Notes under the pieces: model-generated
What the model was told of the DNA's origin: nothing
What the model saw: only the letters and a program-made list of their open reading frames with translations
The model's database searches: none
Program-made: the position numbers and the translations under genes
Part shown: one piece after another, positions 1-6,015 of the stretch
Position numbering within the stretch: position 1 is the first letter of the stretch
Layout: the number at the start of each line of letters is the position of its first letter
From: Treponema sp.
GTDB taxonomy: Bacteria; Spirochaetota; Spirochaetia; Treponematales; Breznakiellaceae
Direction: 5' to 3'
Assembly: GCA_031256115.1 (NCBI GenBank)
Contig: JAIRRF010000052.1
Location: forward strand, 1-6,015
DNA length: 6,015 bases

Positions 1-2
1 TC

Positions 3-1973
3 CGTTACAGTATTTTGGCCGGATTATCCCTTCCTTTTTCCATGGCTGCATCCATTGCCGTTTTGGCAGTGTCAGGAAGATCCATTAACAACATGAGCTT
101 GTCAGGTATTGCTCTGGGAGTCGGGCTTGTCTCGGATACAGCGGTAATCATCCTGGATCTGCTTAACAGCAGTTTAAAAAAAACCGAAAAACCTTCCCGT
201 GCAGAACTTGGGTCAATAACTGCATCTGTAGCAGCATCCAGTTTTGGGGGCGCCGCTACAACTGCTGTAGTTTTTATTCCGGTAATTTTTTTACCCGGGC
301 CCTTGGGAAGCCTCTTTGGCGATCTTTCTGCCGCATTGGTGGTTTCCATCCTTGCAGGTTGGATCTATGCCCAGTTTGCCCTCCCGTCATTATTCGGAAT
401 GTTTTGTCTAACCGGAAACAACACCCGTAACTGCAAAAAAAATCCTGAAGGAAAAAATTATTTTGATGTTTTTCTTGCTGTCCGTTATGCACAATTACTC
501 AGGAACTGCCTGCAAAAACCCGTTCATGTTTTTGGAATCACGGCGCTGTTATGTGCAACAGGCCTCGCCTTGCTTGTTACAAGGCCTTCGAGTTTTGTTT
601 CTTCGGATCTTGTGTCAGAAATTGAAGTTGTGTTGAATTTTCCTCCGGGAACAACGATAGATAGTATCGCTGCTGAAGCTGCTGTTCTGGGAGAACAGTT
701 GGAAGCATTGCCGGGGATTGTTTCGGTCTTTGGCAGAGGAGGATCTGAAAAGGAAGATGCCGCCAGGCGAAGTAATCCTGATTATCGAAAAGAGACTTTT
801 GTTTTCCGCTGTGTTATTGGTACCTCAAATAATTCACCCCGGGTCGTAAAACCGGAAACCGTTCTTGCTTCGATAAACACGCTTTTGGGAAAACAATACT
901 ATGAAACCCTGGCAAGGTTTCCCCAGGATAAAACGGAAAAACTCCTGGGACTTTCACCTGTTTCGGTAATTGCCGTAAAGGGCCGGAACATGGAAGATCT
1001 GAAAAGACGGGCAGCCGAAACGGAAACTTTAATTCAAATGAACGGGCTTACATTTTCCCGCCGGCCATGGGGACTTCGTCCGGAGATCCGGGTTATACCG
1101 GATCGGGAAGCATCGGCCCATGCGGGGATTAGTGCTATGGAAACAGCCAGAGCTCTTTATGCCGCAGCGGAGGGATTGGAACTGGGTAAATTGGAACTGG
1201 GAGGAACACCTTTAACAATAAAAATTTCCGCCATGGATCTGCCTGAGCTGGAAGTATTACCGGTTGCCCTCAGCTTGAACGGTCCTGTATTCGCAGGCAG
1301 TATCGCCCGGTTTATTCCCAATGAAACACCTGCAGCACTGGCTCGTCTTGACAGGAGTGACGTGCTGTATTTTGAGTGTAATCCCGGTTCTAGCGTTTCT
1401 CATTTTGCCGGAGGAAAAGAATTAGGATTAAGCAGGGTTGATGAATCTGCTTTTACAAGATACCGGACTTCTCTGATTGTTACTGTTGTTATGGTACTGA
1501 TCCTCCTTTACCTTACCATGGGAGCGGAGTTTGAATCACTTTCCCTGCCGCTGGTACTTTTCCTGGCTATTCCTTTTTCTCTGGCCGGGGCAGGGCCTGC
1601 GTTATTCCTATGCAATGCCGGACTTGATTCGTCTTCGATATTGGCTCTTATGGTTCTTTTCGGCCTTTCAGTTAACAACGGAATGGTTCTCTATGAATTG
1701 GCATTGGTAAAGTACAGCTATGGACGGTTTACGGTGGGCCGGTCAGCGATGGAAGCAGTTTACGATGCAACCGTTGAACGATTCCGCCCGGTCTTAACTA
1801 CTACCCTGACAACGGTATTCGCCCTGCTTCCCCTGGTAATCAGCCCAATGGGAACAAAAGAACACTCCATGGCTGCCGCCATGTTAGGGGGCATTGCGGC
1901 TTCCACGACTCTTACCTTGTTTGCCCTGCCTCCGGTATTGACCGGTTTTTTAGATCGAAACAGGAATCTTTGA
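3..1973 (+). CDS. RND-family efflux transporter, inner-membrane subunit (5'-truncated by window edge)
   Basis: This is the C-terminal part (656 codons) of an AcrB/HAE1-type proton-driven RND pump, which moves substrates from the periplasm or inner membrane to an outer-membrane channel via an adaptor. The frame is open to the left edge, so the start is outside; by comparison with AcrB about 360 residues are missing (TM1, most of the first periplasmic half, TM2). In fragment numbering (residue n starts at nt 3n) I see TM3-TM6 within about 1-135, including GLVSDTAVIIL of TM4. A cytoplasmic linker follows, then TM7 (174-193), a periplasmic domain (about 195-485, with PEIRVIPDREASAHAGIS typical of the docking/porter region), and TM8-TM12 (490-648) with GLSVNNGMVLYE in TM10 and FRPVLTTTLTTVFALLPL in TM11. 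The TM4 Asp pair of AcrB is D-T here and the TM10 Lys is Asn. The end of the periplasmic domain before TM8 looks shortened. The next gene starts 6 bases after the stop. Family assignment is certain; substrate is unknown. Confidence 0.95.
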   Translation, partial: RYSILAGLSLPFSMAASIAVLAVSGRSINNMSLSGIALGVGLVSDTAVIILDLLNSSLKKTEKPSRAELGSITASVAASSFGGAATTAVVFIPVIFLPGPLGSLFGDLSAALVVSILAGWIYAQFALPSLFGMFCLTGNNTRNCKKNPEGKNYFDVFLAVRYAQLLRNCLQKPVHVFGITALLCATGLALLVTRPSSFVSSDLVSEIEVVLNFPPGTTIDSIAAEAAVLGEQLEALPGIVSVFGRGGSEKEDAARRSNPDYRKETFVFRCVIGTSNNSPRVVKPETVLASINTLLGKQYYETLARFPQDKTEKLLGLSPVSVIAVKGRNMEDLKRRAAETETLIQMNGLTFSRRPWGLRPEIRVIPDREASAHAGISAMETARALYAAAEGLELGKLELGGTPLTIKISAMDLPELEVLPVALSLNGPVFAGSIARFIPNETPAALARLDRSDVLYFECNPGSSVSHFAGGKELGLSRVDESAFTRYRTSLIVTVVMVLILLYLTMGAEFESLSLPLVLFLAIPFSLAGAGPALFLCNAGLDSSSILALMVLFGLSVNNGMVLYELALVKYSYGRFTVGRSAMEAVYDATVERFRPVLTTTLTTVFALLPLVISPMGTKEHSMAAAMLGGIAASTTLTLFALPPVLTGFLDRNRNL

Positions 1974-1990
1974 AAACCAATGAAAACCAA
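1971..1990 (+). repeat. Perfect 10-bp tandem repeat (two copies of TGAAAACCAA) at the RND-RND junction
   Basis: TGAAAACCAA occurs twice back to back at 1971-1980 and 1981-1990. The first three bases of copy one are the stop codon of the upstream pump gene. The last A of copy one plus the TG of copy two make the ATG of the downstream gene. The repeat therefore creates the stop-start junction; with one copy only, this ATG would be absent. It looks like a slipped-strand duplication, but two copies are too few to assume variability. Confidence 0.9.
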
Positions 1991-4900
1991 TAAAAGTATA
2001 CTGGAAAGGCCAAGAAGGGCTATTTGTATTATTCTTGGTCTTTGCACGGCAGCATTTTTTATTATTCAGATATGGGAAAAAAATTCTCCGGAAAATAAAA
2101 ATACAATTAACGAGAGCTTTACGGTGATTCAGCGCTTTTACGGAATGGACGCTGCGGAAATGGAGCGGATTGCCGCGGTTCCATTGGAAGATACCCTGTC
2201 GGGTATCCGGGGCCTTAGGCGTATTTTTAGTTCCAGTGAAAACGGACGAACCAGGGTTGTGTGTTATTTTAAGGGAAGGGAACGGGGCCGCTATGAGGCG
2301 GTCCGCGATGCAGCTCAAAGAGTATACGAATCACTTCCCGGCGCGGCACAGCGTCCGGAAATAATTTCTTCGGGAGAATCCCGCATTCCTGTTTGGACAG
2401 CCGCAGTAAAAAACAACGCAGACACCGGAACATTGCTGGAAAAAGCCGTAAAGCCCGCATTGGAAAGTCTGCCGGGTGTGGGGAATGTGGAGATTTCAGG
2501 TGCAGGCCAGCGGGAAATTGTTATTACACTAAAAAGAGAAGAAGCTGCAGCCCGGAGAATAGATGCATCGGATATAGCGGCTGTACTGGGAAACAACGAC
2601 GTACTGCTTCCTGGCGGGACAATACAGCATTATGGTACAAAATACTACGCTACAAAGTATCGGAATGGCAGAGAAATATCGATCATGGTTGACGGTCGTT
2701 ACGATAATGGTATAAAAGAACTGCGTCATGCCTTAATCCCGGTTGAAGAAGCAAATGGAATTAAACGATTTATTTTACTTGAAGATCTTGCGGAAGTTAC
2801 CGAACAGGAACGGAACCCGGAAAACCGTTCCAGGCTGGACGGAAAAGAAACGGCCCTTATCGTTGTTATGGGAAGTGATAACGCCGATCTGGGAAAACTT
2901 TCCGGACAGATAAAGGAAGAGTTGGCAAAATTCCCGGGTCTTGAATTTTCCATTCTTTCCGACAGGGGTGATGAAGAAAGGCAGGCCCGCTCTTCCGCTC
3001 TGGGAGCGGCTCTTCAGGGCGCATGCATGGTAGCGGTTCTTTGCGCCTTGCTTTGTTCCCGGAGAAAGAATTTTTCCCTGATATGCGCCTTAACGGTTCC
3101 AATAACGATGTTTTTTTCTGCAGCCTTGTTAATTCTTGTTGGTTTTTCCCTGAACAAGATGGTTCTTGCGGGACTTGCTGCCGGAGTAGGCGCAGCGGTG
3201 GATGCCGCCATCCTTTGTGCAGAATATTTTCGGCATTGCAAAACAAAAGCAGACGGGAAAAAAGCCATGGATGCGCTGCGTTTTCCTCTTGTATCCGGTA
3301 TCCTTACGACAGTAATCGCCCTTCTGCCCCTGATGGTACAGGAAGGATCGGATATGAATTCTGCAGCCTGGTCGGTTGCAGTTGTCAATATTGTTGCCTT
3401 GATCCTGGCCCTAAGCCTTCTGCCGCCGCTCTTTTTCTGGGGACATCCCCCTTCGGAATTAACATGCAATCGCAATAATGACAATTCGTCGGATAAAAAA
3501 TATATATGTTTATTACCTCCGATTATTTCCGCCTTTGCCGCCATTACCTCTGCTCTTGGCCGCTTTTACAGGCGAAAGTTGGCGGTTCTTATTCGGCTGC
3601 CCTTAAGAAAACCTTTACTGGTAATAGGCTGCTGGCTTTTACTGGGAATCATGGGAATTACTGCTCTTTTTCTGAACGGAGCCGATGTAGAACAGGAACG
3701 GTCGGAAGATTCGGTTTATGCACAGATCGAATTTGCCGGTGGGCTTCATACGGAAGAAACCGACAGGCTGTTGGCTGCATACGGCATTGAACTTAAAAAT
3801 AACCCGGGGATCCGGAGTGTTCAAACTCTTGCAAGGACCGGAACCGGATCGGTATTGGTTGGTTTTAATCCTCATTTAACCGGCGATGCAGCAGTCCGGC
3901 AATTGATGCGAAATACTCCGGTTTCCGGGGGTTTTGTATACCTGATGGAATCTTCCGTTAATGAACGGAGTTGGCGGATTAAGGTTTCCGGGGATGAAGA
4001 AAGCTATTGCCGTGATTTTGCTGTACAGGCAGCGCGGCGTTGTGGAAGTATGGAGGGCATTTCTGAAACAGTTCTTCATTTTAAGGAAGGCAGTCCCCAA
4101 ATAAATCTAAGGGCAGATCGTGAACGGATTGCCATGAACGGACTTTCTTTTAACAGCATTGGTCAGACGGCGCGCAGAAATATCCATGGACCTGTAGCCT
4201 ACAAACGAATTGAAGTTAACGGAGAGATTGATGTTCGTATCCGCATGGGAGACATTCCCGCAAACAAAGAGGATGTATTGAATATTCCTGTTAAAGGGGA
4301 ATCGGCAACGCTTGGCCTTACTTCACTTGTCCGCATTGAAGACTCCACGGGAGAATCCCGCATGGCAGTATCATCGATTCAACGGGAAGACCGCCGGCGT
4401 AGCGCATCGTTTTCCGTACGAAGCCTTGTGATGGATCCGCGGCGTGTAAAATACCGGGTAATGACCGTTCTTTCGGATATGGATTTGCCGCCGGGATACT
4501 CTATAGAATTTGATCCCGAAGCCATAAAGGCTGCGGAAAACGTCAGCGCCCAGAGTTTTCTTTTTATCCTGGCATTGCTTTTATGTTATATGATAATTGC
4601 CGCATTAAAAGAATCATTTGTTTTTCCTTTGACCATACTTGCGGTGGTGCCGCCGTCATTGGCTTTTCCGGCTCTGTACATGGTCCTGCGGGATTATCCC
4701 CTTAATGCCGTATCGGCGGCTGCCTTTGTGGCGGTTTCCGGTCTTGCTGTGAATGCGGCGGCTTTGGTTGCAGACTCTCTTGTTCAAACAAAGTTTGGCC
4801 GTCAAACTATTAAGTTTAACGAAGTATCCTGCTATTGTATTTTCCGCCGCCGTCTGCCGGTTCTTGCAGCGACGACCCTCACCACAGTAACAGGAGCGGT

Positions 4901-5054
4901 TCCATTTCTCTTTCTAAAAAGCAACGCCGCCCTTGTGCTTAAAACCCTTTCTCTGGTGAGCGCCTTGGGAGTAACGGTATCCGCTCTCTGCGCCATTACT
5001 CTGATTCCGGCCCTGGTTAAATTATTTCCCGGATTATTGTATAGGAAGTATTAA
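1980..5054 (+). CDS. RND-family efflux transporter, inner-membrane subunit (complete, second of a tandem pair)
   Basis: This is a complete 1024-residue RND transporter, close to the usual 1000-1050. Predicted layout: TM1 about 12-32; first periplasmic half 33-340 (with the family-typical stretch MERIAAVPLEDTLSGIRGL); TM2-TM6 about 341-486; a polar Asn/Asp/Lys-rich cytoplasmic linker; TM7 545-566; second periplasmic half about 570-857 (PQINLRADRERIAMNGLS, then PPGYSIEFDPEAI); TM8-TM12 about 860-1015. TM4 reads GAAVDAAIL, so only the first Asp of the AcrB pair remains (D408 here). TM10 reads GLAVNAAALVAD, with Asn925 in place of the AcrB Lys. TM11 (RRRLPVLAATTLTT) has Ala where AcrB has Thr978. 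The ATG at 1980 lies in the same frame as the upstream gene, 6 nt after its stop; an AGGA at 1962-1965 is a distant, weak ribosome-binding site, so translational coupling is likely. It probably forms a heteromeric pump with the upstream subunit, as MdtB/MdtC do (inference). The more degraded relay could mean a less active or structural partner. Confidence 0.96.
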   Translation: MKTNKSILERPRRAICIILGLCTAAFFIIQIWEKNSPENKNTINESFTVIQRFYGMDAAEMERIAAVPLEDTLSGIRGLRRIFSSSENGRTRVVCYFKGRERGRYEAVRDAAQRVYESLPGAAQRPEIISSGESRIPVWTAAVKNNADTGTLLEKAVKPALESLPGVGNVEISGAGQREIVITLKREEAAARRIDASDIAAVLGNNDVLLPGGTIQHYGTKYYATKYRNGREISIMVDGRYDNGIKELRHALIPVEEANGIKRFILLEDLAEVTEQERNPENRSRLDGKETALIVVMGSDNADLGKLSGQIKEELAKFPGLEFSILSDRGDEERQARSSALGAALQGACMVAVLCALLCSRRKNFSLICALTVPITMFFSAALLILVGFSLNKMVLAGLAAGVGAAVDAAILCAEYFRHCKTKADGKKAMDALRFPLVSGILTTVIALLPLMVQEGSDMNSAAWSVAVVNIVALILALSLLPPLFFWGHPPSELTCNRNNDNSSDKKYICLLPPIISAFAAITSALGRFYRRKLAVLIRLPLRKPLLVIGCWLLLGIMGITALFLNGADVEQERSEDSVYAQIEFAGGLHTEETDRLLAAYGIELKNNPGIRSVQTLARTGTGSVLVGFNPHLTGDAAVRQLMRNTPVSGGFVYLMESSVNERSWRIKVSGDEESYCRDFAVQAARRCGSMEGISETVLHFKEGSPQINLRADRERIAMNGLSFNSIGQTARRNIHGPVAYKRIEVNGEIDVRIRMGDIPANKEDVLNIPVKGESATLGLTSLVRIEDSTGESRMAVSSIQREDRRRSASFSVRSLVMDPRRVKYRVMTVLSDMDLPPGYSIEFDPEAIKAAENVSAQSFLFILALLLCYMIIAALKESFVFPLTILAVVPPSLAFPALYMVLRDYPLNAVSAAAFVAVSGLAVNAAALVADSLVQTKFGRQTIKFNEVSCYCIFRRRLPVLAATTLTTVTGAVPFLFLKSNAALVLKTLSLVSALGVTVSALCAITLIPALVKLFPGLLYRKY

Positions 5055-5080
5055 ACCCCGAGTCAAATACATTACCAAAA

Positions 5081-5114
5081 CAACATACTCCGTCTTTCAG
5101 GGCGGTGTATGTTG
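5081..5114 (+). terminator. Strong hairpin after the RND pair, possible terminator or 3'-end stabiliser
   Basis: The arms 5081-5094 and 5101-5114 pair around a 6-nt loop (5095-5100). The outer 8 bp (CAACATAC with GTATGTTG) are perfect, then there is one T-T mismatch (5089/5106), then 5 more pairs including one G-U. It lies 26 nt after the stop of the second pump gene, where a terminator is expected. On the + strand it is followed by GATTAAGATG rather than a U-run, so it is not a classic intrinsic terminator in that direction. On the minus strand it is followed by TTTT (complement of 5077-5080). It could instead be a 3'-end protective stem or a leader element of the malic enzyme mRNA. Confidence 0.5.
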
Positions 5115-5163
5115 ATTAAGATGTATCCGAAACAAGTATTATTGAAAGCGGCAGTAATATACT
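5112..5163 (+). promoter_or_regulatory. Weak candidate promoter elements upstream of the malic enzyme gene
   Basis: The best -10-like hexamer is TATACT at 5158-5163 (5 of 6 matches to TATAAT), but no good -35 lies 16-18 bp before it. It would start transcription about 10 nt ahead of the ATG. An alternative is TTGATT (5112-5117) with TATTAT (5137-5142) at a long 19-bp spacing, whose -35 overlaps the hairpin's 3' arm. A promoter is expected here if the hairpin ends the pump transcript, but neither match is convincing. Confidence 0.2.
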
Positions 5164-5179
5164 GTACGCTGTCAACACC

Positions 5180-6015
5180 ATGATCGACATTACACTGGAA
5201 AATCTGGAACGGCTTTTCCCCGGGGATTTTACCGAAGACCAAAAAGCCCTGGCAAGAACCCTGTTTTATAAAAACCTCTCCGCCGAGGCTCATCGTTTCT
5301 ATGGCGGAAAAATGCAGACCATACCCAAGTGCGGTCTATTCGGGCTTAATTGGTTTAATCTATGGTATACTCCGGGGGTATCAAAAATTTCTACTACTAT
5401 CCGGAACGACAATGACGCGTCCTTTTCACTATCCAACCGGGGGAATCTGGTTGCTGTAATTTCCGATTCTACCAGGGTTCTGGGAGACGGGGACTGTACA
5501 CCTCCCGGCGGCCTGGGAGTCATGGAAGGAAAGGCCCTTCTTATGAAATATCTGGGCGGAGTGGATGCGGTTGCTCTTTGTGTTGATTCCAGGGGGCCGG
5601 GCGGAAAAAATGATCCTGAGAGGCTTATCGAATTTGTTAAGATGGCCCAATACAGTTTCGGCGCGATAAACCTGGAAGACATCAGCCAGCCTAATTGTTT
5701 CAAAGTGCTGAATGAATTGCAGGAAACCTGTGACATACCGGTCTGGCACGATGACGCCCAGGGTACGGCCTGTGTTACATTGGCGGGATTACTCAATGCC
5801 CTTAAACTTGCTGAAAAAAAGTTAAACGAAGTAAAGATTGTCCTGTTGGGAGCGGGGGCCTCCAACACAACCATAGCCCGGCTGCTCCTGGCCGACGGAG
5901 GAGACCCCGCAAGGATGATCATCTTTGATTCTAAAGGCAGTCTTCATTCTAGCCGGGAAGATATTAAAAACGACAAGCGGCATTATCGTAAATGGGAACT
6001 CTGTGAAAAAACCAA
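5180..6015 (+). CDS. Malic enzyme (malate dehydrogenase, oxaloacetate-decarboxylating), 3'-truncated by window edge
   Basis: Malic enzyme converts L-malate to pyruvate and CO2 with reduction of NAD+ or NADP+ in the cytoplasm, linking C4 acids to pyruvate metabolism. The first 278 codons are present; short bacterial forms are usually about 390-480 residues, so much of the C-terminal NAD-binding domain is outside. Motifs seen: WYTPGVS (catalytic Tyr63), GNLVAVISDST (88-98), VMEGKALLMK with the catalytic Lys around 118-123, FGAINLEDI (metal-binding Glu166, Asp167), PVWHDDAQGTA (metal-binding Asp191/192), and the Rossmann loop LLGAGASN (222-229), followed by IIFDSKGSL. The segment GDGDCTPPGGLG (102-113) differs from the usual G-L-G-N-I-G-P-L/A-G-L-P. 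ATG 5180 is the only ATG in frame after the in-frame stop at 5117-5119. No Shine-Dalgarno sequence precedes it, so the start is less sure than the family. It probably forms its own transcription unit. Cofactor choice cannot be read from this fragment. Confidence 0.93.
   Translation, partial: MIDITLENLERLFPGDFTEDQKALARTLFYKNLSAEAHRFYGGKMQTIPKCGLFGLNWFNLWYTPGVSKISTTIRNDNDASFSLSNRGNLVAVISDSTRVLGDGDCTPPGGLGVMEGKALLMKYLGGVDAVALCVDSRGPGGKNDPERLIEFVKMAQYSFGAINLEDISQPNCFKVLNELQETCDIPVWHDDAQGTACVTLAGLLNALKLAEKKLNEVKIVLLGAGASNTTIARLLLADGGDPARMIIFDSKGSLHSSREDIKNDKRHYRKWELCEKT

Noticed and set aside
174..192. A-rich run near the start of the window as a slippage or frameshift site
   Set aside because: The reading frame continues cleanly through the run into a normal RND TM5-TM6 sequence, so nothing indicates frameshifting.
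1971..1979. Possibility that the two RND genes are one gene broken by a nonsense mutation
   Set aside because: Each part has the features of a full RND protein end: TM12 and a terminus in the first, a normal start and TM1 in the second. Tandem RND pairs are common, so two genes is the simpler reading; a fusion is kept only as a read-through idea.
3014..3544. 176-codon minus-strand frame and an overlapping 151-codon plus-strand frame (3023-3478) inside the second pump gene
   Set aside because: Both overlap the TM2-TM6 region of a clear RND protein; they are Cys/Ser/Arg-rich out-of-frame translations with no family resemblance.
5055..5179. Riboswitch or small RNA in the intergenic region
   Set aside because: Only one hairpin is visible in 125 bp, with no recognisable conserved riboswitch core and no alternative terminator/anti-terminator pairing.
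5299..5922. 207-codon open frame on the minus strand opposite the malic enzyme gene
   Set aside because: It lies wholly antisense to a clear malic enzyme with intact motifs; the translation shows no recognisable domain and is a shadow of the codon pattern.

Overview
The window holds three plus-strand genes, two of them cut by the window edges. Base composition looks moderate (near 50% GC by eye). Two tandem RND pump subunits point to a diderm (Gram-negative-type) bacterium. The protein style, with divergent RND pairs and a divergent short malic enzyme, made me think of a spirochaete such as a termite-gut Treponema. That is only an impression from sequence style; no taxonomic marker is present.

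Layout. Positions 3-1973 encode the C-terminal two thirds (656 residues, from about TM3 onward) of an RND-superfamily inner-membrane transporter of the AcrB/HAE1 type. Positions 1980-5054 encode a second, complete RND transporter of 1024 residues. The two genes share one reading frame and are separated only by TGA-AAA-CCA, and a perfect 10-bp tandem repeat spans the junction. They are almost certainly co-transcribed and may form a heteromeric pump, in the manner of MdtB/MdtC. A periplasmic adaptor (MFP) and an outer-membrane channel would be expected upstream, outside the window. Both proteins depart from the AcrB proton-relay residues: one Asp of the TM4 pair is kept, and the TM10 Lys is Asn.

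Positions 5055-5179 are a 125-bp intergenic region. It holds a strong 34-nt hairpin (5081-5114) that lacks a U-tract on the + strand, then weak promoter-like hexamers. From 5180 to the right edge runs the first 278 codons of a malic enzyme (malate to pyruvate + CO2, NAD(P)-linked). Its catalytic and metal-binding motifs are intact, but the segment before the catalytic Lys is unusual. The malic enzyme appears to be a separate transcription unit with no evident functional link to the pump.

I found no tRNA, rRNA, CRISPR array, insertion sequence or phage element. The most notable points are the divergent proton relay in both pump subunits, the single-stop in-frame junction with its repeat, and the divergent malic enzyme.
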